Positions 1 to 6,912 of a stretch of 64,000 nucleotides of DNA are shown piece after piece (positions within the stretch are counted from its first letter, which is position 1; each line of letters begins with the position of its first letter). The stretch is from NCBI RefSeq assembly GCF_017086465.1, contig NZ_CP070961.1:3990876-4054875 (forward strand). Direction: 5' to 3'. Position numbers and translations under genes: made by a program. The DNA is from Nocardioides sp. zg-1228 (GTDB taxonomy: Bacteria; Actinomycetota; Actinomycetes; Propionibacteriales; Nocardioidaceae). The notes beneath the pieces were generated by a model. The model did not search any database and was not told where the DNA came from. It was given only the letters and a program-made list of their open reading frames with translations.

Positions 1-73
1 AGTCAGCCGGCGGCTGGTGGTCGACGAGCAGCGTGGCCACCGGGCCCTCGATGCCGAGGGCGTCGTCGAAGGT
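1..73 (-). other. Coding-like partial stretch at window edge
   Basis: Directly after the stop codon at 74-76 the minus strand stays open in the same frame to the edge of the window. In that frame 23 of 24 codons end in G or C, the bias expected of real coding DNA here. The reading includes GPVATLLVDHQPPAD, which faintly resembles the N-terminus of a crotonase-family protein. No ATG or GTG lies between the stop and this segment; the only GTG is internal. It may be the next gene with an unusual start, or the continuation of the upstream gene past an in-frame TGA. Confidence 0.35.
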
Positions 74-1105
74 TCACGTCCGGGTCGGCAACGCCGGCAG
101 GAAGGCCGAGGCGCCCGGCTCAGGGGGGAGCCGGAGGTCGAAGTCGTCCCCGCGCGCCCGGCGCGAACGACGCGGCAGGTCGGCGGCATCACCGAGGACG
201 AGCGGCGGCGGCTGGGGCAGGTCCGCGGCGCGCAGGTCGGCGAGCTCGACGACCTCGACCGCCCCACCGAGGTCGCCGAGGGAGTCGAGGACGGCCCCGG
301 CGTGCCGCTCGGGCACGACGACGACCGAGGGGCGCACGGCGGCCATGACGCCCGGCAGGCGAGCGGGGTCCTCGACCACGCAGAGGGCGAACCCGAGGTC
401 GAGCTGCGTGCGCCGCACCACCTGGAGCAGCGCGTCGGCGGCGTCGGCGACGACGAGGGCACTCGACCGGGCCTCCACCAGGCCGTCGCGCAGCCCGGCC
501 ACCGGGACGCGGCCCAGGGGCGCCCGCTCCGAGATCATCCGGGGGTCGGCGTCGTCCGGGTCGACGATGTCGTCCGAGCGCTCCACCAGCGTGGGGTCCA
601 TCACCAGGCGCTCCGCGCCGAGCTCGAGCAGGCGGTCCCACCCGCGGCCACCGTCGACGGCGAACAGCTCCGCCCGCGGGAGGGTGACCCCGTCGAGGCG
701 CGACAGGTCGTCGGAGTCCTCGGCCACCACGAGGCGTACGTCGGCGTCGCCGAGCTCGCGGGCGAGGTCGCCCGCGGGGGCACCGGGGGCGACGTGCACC
801 ACCACGGCGCCGACGACCCGCAGCGCGAGGTCGAGCTCGGGGTGGGCGTGGTCCGCCGGCAGCAGCGACACGACGACCTGGTCCACCCGCAGCCCGCTGC
901 GGACCAGGCCCGCGGCGGCGCGCTCGACCGTCTCGGCCACCTCAGCCCAGGTGCGCGTCGCGCCGGCCCCGGACGTCAGGACGAAGGCGACGTCGTGGGG
1001 ACGCTCCGTGGCCAGGTGCGCCAGCGAGCGCCACGGGGACCACCGGGCAGGCGCGGTCGCGCGACCCGGCAGCGCCGGGGCGCGTGCGACCGGGATCTGG
1101 CCCAT
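74..1105 (-). CDS. Adenylate-forming (AMP-binding) enzyme homologue without the ATP P-loop
   Basis: A protein of about 343 residues. Its N-terminus reads like an acyl-CoA/AMP ligase: a typical opening around PWRSLAHLATERPHDVAFV, then TWAEVAETVERAAAGLVRSGLRVDQ, VVVSLLP and a region predicting loss of substrate partition. The family's Ser/Thr/Gly-rich P-loop (YTSGTTGxPKG), expected near residue 170-190, is absent, as are the adenylate-binding and C-terminal lysine motifs. It is therefore unlikely to be a working ligase. I chose the ATG at 1105 because GGGGAG lies 6 nt upstream; a GTG at 1156 has no such site. The reading frame continues coding-like after the stop, so this may be the front of a broken longer gene. 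Function unknown. Confidence 0.6.
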   Translation of the reverse strand: MGQIPVARAPALPGRATAPARWSPWRSLAHLATERPHDVAFVLTSGAGATRTWAEVAETVERAAAGLVRSGLRVDQVVVSLLPADHAHPELDLALRVVGAVVVHVAPGAPAGDLARELGDADVRLVVAEDSDDLSRLDGVTLPRAELFAVDGGRGWDRLLELGAERLVMDPTLVERSDDIVDPDDADPRMISERAPLGRVPVAGLRDGLVEARSSALVVADAADALLQVVRRTQLDLGFALCVVEDPARLPGVMAAVRPSVVVVPERHAGAVLDSLGDLGGAVEVVELADLRAADLPQPPPLVLGDAADLPRRSRRARGDDFDLRLPPEPGASAFLPALPTRT

Positions 1106-1274
1106 CGAGTTCTCCCCACGAGGATCAGCTGACGAGACGTCCACCCTTGCGGCCACCCCGCAGCAGGGTGTCCGTTTTACCCTCGCGTGGGTTGCCGGTG
1201 GGCAAGCCGTTGGTCGCTGGTCTGGTCAGCTGGTCAGGTCATGCCAGGTGCGGTGCACGCCTGCTGCCCCCGTC

Positions 1275-1334
1275 GGATCAGGCGGGATCAGGCGGGATCA
1301 GGCGGGCTCAGGCGGGCTCAGGCGGGCTCGGGCG
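1275..1334. repeat. Six tandem 10-bp units carrying TGA stops in all frames
   Basis: Six near-identical 10-bp units: three GGATCAGGCG, two GGCTCAGGCG and one GGCTCGGGCG. On the minus strand the first five units each contain TGA, 10 nt apart, so consecutive stops fall in different frames. The stop of the membrane-protein gene (1318-1320) is one of them. Confidence 0.8.
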
Positions 1335-2373
1335 CCTGGCGAGCGACGCCGTACGCGTGGAGAGCGAGGCCGGCGATCACCCAGGCGGCGAGGGTGAGAG
1401 CGGCGGTCAGTCCGCCCGCGCCGCCGAAGTAGGCGGCGGAGCGCACGAGGGTGCCGGCGGCGCCGGGCGGGAGGACCTGGCCGATGGTGCCCAGGCCCGC
1501 GGGCAGCCAGGCCCCGGTGGTGGCGATGCCGGCGAGCGGGTTGCCGAGGAACATCATGGTCATCGCGCCGATCGTGAAGCCCTTGCCGCCGAAGGCCTGC
1601 TGGAGCCCGCTGAGCAGGAACGCCAGTGCTGCGATGCCCAGTGCCATGGCGCCGGCGACGGGCCAGAACGCGGTCTCGATGCTGCCGAACCAGAAGCGCA
1701 GGACCCCCGAGACGATCAGGCCGCCCGCGACGGAGAAGCCGAGGACGCCGGCGAGCCGCCACGTCGGGCGGCGGGGGAAGAGCGTGCGGAAGGCGACCGC
1801 CGGGACGATGCCGCCGAAGACCAGCGGGAACGCGAGCCCGCCGATGCCGATGCCCGTGGGGTCCGACTCGGGCAGCGCGACGACGTCGCTGGTGCTGACC
1901 TCGGCGCCGAGGGCCTGGCCGAGGCTCTGGGCCGTGGCGGTGACGGCGGAGGAGATCGCGGCCGAGCCGGCGCTCGCGACGACGGCGTGGACCTCGCCGC
2001 TGCCGACGACGAAGCCGCCGGCCACCTCCCGGTCCCGCACGGCGTCGGCCAGTGCGCGGGCGGAGTCGAAGCGCTCGAGGCGGTAGGCCTCGGGCGCCGT
2101 CGCGGCGAGGTCGTGCTCGACCTGCGTGGTCATCGCCGCGGATCCCACCACGCCGACCGGCAGGTCGTGCGCGCCGCTCTTGAGCGAGGGGAGGATGAAG
2201 AGCGCGAGGAGGAGCACCAGGAGCGCCCCCAGCCCGGCCGTCATCCCGATGGCGGCCACCAGCGGCGGAGGCGTCCGGCGTGCCGGCGTGCTCGGCCGTG
2301 AGCCGTCGTCGTCCACGCCCTCCCCGGTAACGGTGGGTGCGGTGGGGATGGAGACGGGCGTGGGGGTGGTCAC
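1318..2373 (-). CDS. YhgE/Pip-like ABC-2-type membrane protein
   Basis: A 351-residue membrane protein. After a Pro/Thr-rich cytoplasmic tail comes one membrane segment (about residues 40-62), then an extracytoplasmic domain of about 120 residues, then five or so membrane segments (about 175-340). This is the layout of YhgE/Pip and related ABC-2-type permeases, which lack their own ATPase. It lies divergent from a TetR regulator, an arrangement typical of small efflux modules, so export of a toxic or lipophilic compound is the likely role; the substrate is not evident. The start is GTG at 2373 with GAGGA 7 nt upstream. The stop falls inside a tandem repeat. Confidence 0.6.
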   Translation of the reverse strand: MTTPTPVSIPTAPTVTGEGVDDDGSRPSTPARRTPPPLVAAIGMTAGLGALLVLLLALFILPSLKSGAHDLPVGVVGSAAMTTQVEHDLAATAPEAYRLERFDSARALADAVRDREVAGGFVVGSGEVHAVVASAGSAAISSAVTATAQSLGQALGAEVSTSDVVALPESDPTGIGIGGLAFPLVFGGIVPAVAFRTLFPRRPTWRLAGVLGFSVAGGLIVSGVLRFWFGSIETAFWPVAGAMALGIAALAFLLSGLQQAFGGKGFTIGAMTMMFLGNPLAGIATTGAWLPAGLGTIGQVLPPGAAGTLVRSAAYFGGAGGLTAALTLAAWVIAGLALHAYGVARQAPEPA

Positions 2374-2407
2374 GGGGGTCCTCGCGGAGAAGCCGGCCGG
2401 AGGCTTT

Positions 2408-2456
2408 TCCTCCGCTTATGTGGAGAACAATCCTCCGCTTATGCTGGTCGAGTCAA
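2408..2456. promoter_or_regulatory. Divergent TetR/exporter control region with a 13-bp direct repeat
   Basis: TCCTCCGCTTATG occurs exactly twice, at 2408-2420 and 2431-2443, 23 bp apart. A 6-bp inverted repeat (CGGAGG at 2398-2403, CCTCCG at 2409-2414) overlaps the first copy. For the minus-strand exporter gene a TTGACT -35 box (2451-2456) sits 18 bp from a weak GATTGT -10 (2427-2432), placing the second copy between them. This fits an operator for the neighbouring TetR protein; binding is inferred. Confidence 0.5.
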
Positions 2457-2488
2457 ATCACCGACCCGCCCGGCACCAGGAGACCCCC

Positions 2489-3109
2489 ATGCGATCGGAC
2501 GCAGCCGAGCGGCGCGCCCGGATCATCCGAGCGGCCCGGCACCTCTTCGCGGCCGAGGGCGGCGAGGTCGCCCTGGAGGCCGTCGCCGACGCCGCCGGGG
2601 TCGGGATCGCCACGCTCTACCGCAACTTCGCGTCCAGGTCGGCGCTGGCCGACGAGGTGGTCCTCGCGATCCTGCTCGACATGCGCGCGGCCGCGGCCGA
2701 GGCCCTGGCCGACCTCGAGACCGACCCGGCGCAGGCGTGGACGCGCTATGTCGGCAGGCTCGCCGACCTCGACCTCGGCGCGGTCTCCGCCGCCCTCACC
2801 GAGCACGTGACCCGCGACCTCGCCGCCCCCGTACGAGAGGCCCAGGAGCAGACGCTCGCCGGGGTCGAGGGGGTGCTCGCGGCGGGCCGGCGGGCCGGGC
2901 TGGTCCGCGACGACGTGGCAGCGCTGGAGCTGGTGCTCGCCCTGGGGCTCGTCACCCGACCGCTGCCGGAGGCCATCCGGGATGCGGCACCCGACCTGGT
3001 CCCCCGACTGCTCGCCACCCTGCTCGCCGGGATGACACCCGGGCCGCGGCCTGCGTGGCTGGAGTCGTGGAGCCCCGAGCCGACCGGGGCGGTGCCACCG
3101 GGCACGTGA
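2489..3109 (+). CDS. TetR-family transcriptional regulator
   Basis: A 206-residue TetR protein. The N-terminal helix-turn-helix covers about residues 8-55 (RARIIRAARHLFAAEG, then VADAAGVGIATLYRNFASRSAL). The rest is an all-helical ligand domain with no recognisable ligand motif. AGGAGA (2478-2483) precedes the ATG by 5 nt. It is divergent from the YhgE/Pip-like gene and most likely represses it, and itself, through the repeated sequence between them. Confidence 0.85.
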   Translation: MRSDAAERRARIIRAARHLFAAEGGEVALEAVADAAGVGIATLYRNFASRSALADEVVLAILLDMRAAAAEALADLETDPAQAWTRYVGRLADLDLGAVSAALTEHVTRDLAAPVREAQEQTLAGVEGVLAAGRRAGLVRDDVAALELVLALGLVTRPLPEAIRDAAPDLVPRLLATLLAGMTPGPRPAWLESWSPEPTGAVPPGT

Positions 3110-3242
3110 CGCGGGCGCCCGGTGCGCGCCGCGGGGTCGTACGTCGAGGCGGACGGCGACCGCAGGAGGGCTGGCCCCACGACTCTGGGCGGCGCGGCGG
3201 CACCGGCGTATCGTGCGGGAGAGGGACGAGGAGGAGGGGCCC

Positions 3243-4073
3243 ATGTGTCGCTGGCTCGCCTACTCCGGCTCGCCGTTGCTGCTGGAGGACCTCCTCTTCA
3301 GGCCCACCAACTCCCTCGTGGTGCAGAGCAAGCGATCCGAGATGGGTGCCGAGGCCGTCAACGGCGACGGGTTCGGCGTCGGCTGGTTTGGCGCGACGGG
3401 CACGCCCGGTCGCTACCGCAGCACCGAGCCGGCCTGGAACGACCTCAACCTGCGCGAGGTCGCCGCGGAGGTCCGGTCGCACCGGTTCTTCGCTCATGTC
3501 CGCGCGACCTCGGGCACCCCGGTGCAGCAGACGAACTGCCATCCCTTCCGCCACGACCGCTGGTTATGGATGCACAACGGCGCCATCGCCTCCTTCTCGC
3601 GGGTCAAGCGCGACCTGACACTGGCGGTGGCTCCCGACCTCTTCCCGCTGATCGCCGGGTCGAGCGACAGCGAGATCTTCTTCTACCTCGCGCTGACCTT
3701 CGGCCTCGAGGACGATCCGCCCGCCGCGGTCTCCCGGGCCGTCGCGCTGATCGAGCAGACGGGGCGTCGCCACGGCGTCGAGCACCCGCTCCAGATGACG
3801 GTGGCCACCACCGACGGCGAGACCACGTGGGCGTTCCGCTACGCCAGCGACGGGCACGCCCGGTCGCTGTTCCACAGCACCGACGTCGACACGATCAAGA
3901 GGCAGCACCCCGACCACCCCGTGCTCCACGACCTCTCCGCCGGCTCCCGGATCGTGGCCTCCGAGCCGCTCGGCACGCTGGTCGGGATGTGGCAGGAGGT
4001 CCCGGAGTCCACGCTCCTGGTGGTGCGCGACGGCGTGGAGGAGGTGCGTCCGTTCCGCCCGGTGGGACCCTGA
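3243..4073 (+). CDS. Class II glutamine amidotransferase (YafJ-like)
   Basis: A 276-residue single-domain class II (Ntn-type) glutamine amidotransferase. The protein begins MCRWLAYSG, so removal of Met exposes Cys as the catalytic nucleophile. NGDGFGVGWF (about residues 40-49), HVRATSGTPVQQTNCHPF (about 84-101) and WMHNGAIASF (about 106-115) are the conserved glutamine-site motifs. No synthase domain is attached, so the ammonia acceptor is unknown. The ATG at 3243 is fixed by the need for Cys2 and by GGAGGAGGGG just upstream. The HDOD gene follows on the same strand after 66 bp, but no functional link is evident. Confidence 0.9.
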   Translation: MCRWLAYSGSPLLLEDLLFRPTNSLVVQSKRSEMGAEAVNGDGFGVGWFGATGTPGRYRSTEPAWNDLNLREVAAEVRSHRFFAHVRATSGTPVQQTNCHPFRHDRWLWMHNGAIASFSRVKRDLTLAVAPDLFPLIAGSSDSEIFFYLALTFGLEDDPPAAVSRAVALIEQTGRRHGVEHPLQMTVATTDGETTWAFRYASDGHARSLFHSTDVDTIKRQHPDHPVLHDLSAGSRIVASEPLGTLVGMWQEVPESTLLVVRDGVEEVRPFRPVGP

Positions 4074-4139
4074 GCGCCCGACCGGCTCCCGACCCCACCA
4101 ATCCCTCAGGTCTCGCGCCGTCGTGCCGATCGGGACGAC

Positions 4140-5015
4140 GTGACCACCGCACCGCTCGTGGACCAGGCGGACCTGTTGGCCGCCGCCGAGTCCGTCGAAC
4201 CCCTTCCCCACACCATCGCCCGACTCGCCACGCTGGTCGCGGACCCCGACTCCGACATCCGCGAGATCAGCGAGACCGTGGCCCTCGACGTCTCGCTGGC
4301 CGCGGACGTGCTGCGCCGGGCCAACTCGGTGGCGCTCGGCCACCGCGCCAACATCACGTCGGTGCGCGACGCCGTCGTCCGGCTCGGGTCCAGCACCCTG
4401 CTGTCGCTGACCATGGCCTCACGTGTCGGCGGCAGGATGCTGGCGGCGCTGCCGGCGTACGGCCTCAAGCCGGGAGCGCTCTGGGAGCGCTCGGTGGCCG
4501 CGTCGATCGCGGCCGAGGTGATCCGCTCCCGAGCCCGCGTCCCGGTCCCGGCGGAGGCAGGCACCGCCGCGCTGCTGCACGACTTCGGCATGGTCGTGCT
4601 GGCCCGGCACTTCGGCAACCAGATCCTGGACATGCTCGCCCTGGCCGCCGCCACCGACGGCCTCGACCTGGTCGAGACCGAGCGGCGGGTCCTCGGGCTC
4701 ACCCACGCCGACATCGGCGCCGCGGTCGCCGAGGCGTGGGGACTCCCGCTGACGATCGTCGACGGCATCCGCGAGCACCACGAGGCACACGAGGACCTGT
4801 CCGCCGTGAGTGCGGCCGTGGCGCTGGCGTGTGCGATGTCGCACGAGATCACCACGCGCGACGAGGACCCGGAGGAGCTCGAGAGCCAGGTGACCCGGCA
4901 CCACGAGGTGGCGCCGCTGCTGCAGGTCCTGCAGCTCGACGACCGCGCCTACCACGAGATCGTGGAGACGTCGCGCGAGCGCTTCGACGCGGTGGCCGAC
5001 CGGTACAACGCCTGA
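4140..5015 (+). CDS. HDOD-domain signalling protein
   Basis: A 291-residue protein with an HDOD domain over about residues 18-215. It opens with the typical LPHTIARLATLVADPDSDIREISETVALD and contains RANSVALG and LLHDFGMVVLARHFG. It keeps one HD-like pair (HDFG) but lacks the full metal-binding set of HD-GYP phosphodiesterases, as is usual for HDOD proteins, which act as scaffolds in signalling and stress control. No second domain is attached. The start is GTG. Partner and signal are unknown. Confidence 0.8.
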   Translation: MTTAPLVDQADLLAAAESVEPLPHTIARLATLVADPDSDIREISETVALDVSLAADVLRRANSVALGHRANITSVRDAVVRLGSSTLLSLTMASRVGGRMLAALPAYGLKPGALWERSVAASIAAEVIRSRARVPVPAEAGTAALLHDFGMVVLARHFGNQILDMLALAAATDGLDLVETERRVLGLTHADIGAAVAEAWGLPLTIVDGIREHHEAHEDLSAVSAAVALACAMSHEITTRDEDPEELESQVTRHHEVAPLLQVLQLDDRAYHEIVETSRERFDAVADRYNA

Positions 5016-5027
5016 GCCCCCCGGGCA

Positions 5028-5219
5028 CGCGGCTCGGCGGGAGGCATCGGCCAGGCGGGCGCTCTCGCTGTCGTCGACGATTCCCGGCGCGCGCTCCTGG
5101 AGGGTCTTGAGGTCATCGGCGAGGAACAGGTGGGTGTCCACGACGAGGTGCGCACTCGCCGTCGTGGGCGCAGCCGGGATGTACGTCTCCGAGAAACCGC
5201 GCCGACACTTGCCGTGACG
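5028..5219 (-). pseudogene. Orphan coding-like fragment, possible gene remnant
   Basis: On the minus strand this stretch is open from 5219 and has about 90% G/C third positions over some 52 codons (for example VVDTHLFLADDLKTLQE and APGIVDDSESARLADAS). The bias fades at its 3' side, where the frame runs into the end of the HDOD gene. A GTG lies at 5141 without a clear ribosome site. It overlaps the MerR promoter at its upstream end. I do not recognise the family. It reads like the piece of a gene left after a deletion. Confidence 0.3.
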
Positions 5220-5239
5220 TCACGTCGCACCGCCATGCT
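5209..5239 (+). promoter_or_regulatory. MerR-type promoter with a 19-bp spacer and central palindrome
   Basis: TTGCCG (5209-5214) and CATGCT (5234-5239) are separated by 19 bp, the lengthened spacer typical of MerR-activated promoters. A perfect 12-bp palindrome, CGTGACGTCACG (5213-5224), overlaps the -35 box and spacer. The ATG of the merR gene begins 6 nt after the -10 box, so the transcript should be leaderless. Confidence 0.65.
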
Positions 5240-5245
5240 GGTGCC

Positions 5246-6025
5246 ATGCGGGTCAAGGACGCGGCCGATCTGGCCGGGGTGAGCGTGCGGACCGTGCGGC
5301 ACTACCACGCGCGCGGACTGATACCTGTGCCTGCGACGGTGGCCGGCGTGCGCGACTACGGGCTGAGCCACGTGGCGCGGTTGATCCGGATCCGGTGGCT
5401 GGTCGAGTCGGGGCTGAGCCTCACCCATATCGCCGAGCTGCTCTCGGGCGAGCACGACGGCGCCGGGGCGAGCGACCTGCGCGAGGCGCTGGCCACGCTC
5501 GATGCGCGTCTGGCCCAGCTCACCGGTCAGCGCGAGCGGCTCGCGCGGCTGCTCGACTCGATCGTCGCCGGTGGCTCACTGACGCCCCTGCCGCAGGTCG
5601 TCGTCGACTTCTACGACGAGCTGGAGGCCCACGCCCCCGACGAGTCCTCTCGTCGGGCGATGTGCGAGGAACGGGAGTTCCTCGAGCTGGCGTACTTCCG
5701 CGGGGACGTACCGCCGGAGGCCGAGGCACTCTTCCTCGGCTCGACACCGGAGCTGGTCCGCGAGGGCCTGGCGGCGTTCGCCGCTCTCCACACCGCCGAC
5801 GAGCTCAGCGACGAGGAGCTCGACGCGTTCGCTTCGGCCAACGTCGAGCGGATGAAGCGGCGGGTCGGCGAACGGTTTCCCGAGATCGCGGCCTCGATCG
5901 ACCTCGACGTCGTGGCACGACTCTATGCGCTCTTCGACGCGACCAACGACGAGCGCGGCCGACGGCTCGGCACGGCCATGCAGCGACACCTGACCCGCGA
6001 GATCGAGACCGGGAGGAAGCAGTGA
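5246..6025 (+). CDS. MerR-family transcriptional regulator of the ABC exporter operon
   Basis: A 259-residue MerR protein. The winged helix covers about residues 1-70 (VKDAADLAGVSVRTVRHYH, then GVRDYGLSHVARLIRIRWL), followed by a coiled-coil dimerisation helix (about 75-110) and a 150-residue C-terminal domain without the Cys pattern of metal sensors, so a drug-like or organic ligand is more likely. It is the first gene of an operon with an ABC ATPase and a permease; its stop overlaps the ATPase start as GTGA. The promoter in front has the MerR 19-bp spacer, so autoregulation of the whole operon is likely. Confidence 0.85.
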   Translation: MRVKDAADLAGVSVRTVRHYHARGLIPVPATVAGVRDYGLSHVARLIRIRWLVESGLSLTHIAELLSGEHDGAGASDLREALATLDARLAQLTGQRERLARLLDSIVAGGSLTPLPQVVVDFYDELEAHAPDESSRRAMCEEREFLELAYFRGDVPPEAEALFLGSTPELVREGLAAFAALHTADELSDEELDAFASANVERMKRRVGERFPEIAASIDLDVVARLYALFDATNDERGRRLGTAMQRHLTREIETGRKQ

Positions 6026-6912
6026 GCGAGCCGGCAGTTCTGGCCCAGGGACTGGTCAAGACCTTCGGCGACTTCCTCGCCCTGGACGGCCTGGACCTGA
6101 CGGTCACCACGGGCGAGGTGCACGGGTTCCTCGGCCCCAACGGCGCCGGCAAGAGCACCGCCATCCGGATCCTGCTCGGCCTCTATCGACCGACTGCGGG
6201 GCAGGTCCGCGTCCTCGGACTGGACCCTGAGATGGACCCCGGCGCGGTGTGCCGGCGAGCGTCCTACGTACCGGGCGAGGTGGCGCTGTGGCCCAGCTTC
6301 ACGGGGCAGGAGGTGCTGGACGCGCTGGCCGGGCTCCGCGGTGCGTACGACGCGGACGCCGAACGCCGATTGGTCGACGCCTTCGCGCTCGACCCGTCGC
6401 GCCGGGTGCGCACCTACTCCAAGGGCAACCGGCAGAAGGTGATGCTGGTCGCCGCGTTCGCCGCGCGAACCGACCTGCTCGTCCTCGACGAACCGACCTC
6501 CGGCCTCGACCCGCTGATGGAGGAGGTGTTCGCCTCGTGCGTGCGCGAGGCCGCCGCGGCGGGGCGGACAGTGCTGCTCTCCAGTCACATCCTCAGCGAG
6601 GTGGAGCGCCTGTGTGGGCGGGTGACGATCGTCAAGGACGGTCGGTTGGTGGAGACCGGGCGGGTCGACGAGATGCGCCATCTGGCCTCCTCGACCGTCA
6701 GTGCGGTGGTCCCGTCTGGTGCTGGCCACAGGCTCTCGATCTCCGGCGTCGAGGCTGCCTGGGCCGGCGACCGGGTCTCCGTACGCGTCGCCGGACACGA
6801 GGTCAACGACGTGTTGCGCGCCCTGATGGACGTCGGCGCGACCTCGATCACCTGCGAACCCGCCACTCTCGAGGAGCTCTTCCTGCGCCACTACGAGGTG
6901 GCCGCCCGATGA
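6022..6912 (+). CDS. ABC transporter ATP-binding protein (drug/polyketide exporter type)
   Basis: A 296-residue ABC ATPase. Walker A is GPNGAGKST (about residues 38-46), the signature is degenerate as YSKGNRQK (about 130-137), Walker B is LLVLDEPTSGLD (about 149-160) and the H-loop is SSHILSE. A C-terminal extension of about 80 residues after the core is usual in the DrrA-like exporter subfamily. It starts at a GTG overlapping the merR stop by GTGA and ends in an ATGA overlap with the permease, so the three proteins are translationally coupled. It should power export through the following permease. Confidence 0.9.
   Translation: MSEPAVLAQGLVKTFGDFLALDGLDLTVTTGEVHGFLGPNGAGKSTAIRILLGLYRPTAGQVRVLGLDPEMDPGAVCRRASYVPGEVALWPSFTGQEVLDALAGLRGAYDADAERRLVDAFALDPSRRVRTYSKGNRQKVMLVAAFAARTDLLVLDEPTSGLDPLMEEVFASCVREAAAAGRTVLLSSHILSEVERLCGRVTIVKDGRLVETGRVDEMRHLASSTVSAVVPSGAGHRLSISGVEAAWAGDRVSVRVAGHEVNDVLRALMDVGATSITCEPATLEELFLRHYEVAAR

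Noticed and set aside
1275..1334. Tandem units considered as a CRISPR array
   Set aside because: Ten-bp head-to-tail units without spacers and no cas genes nearby.
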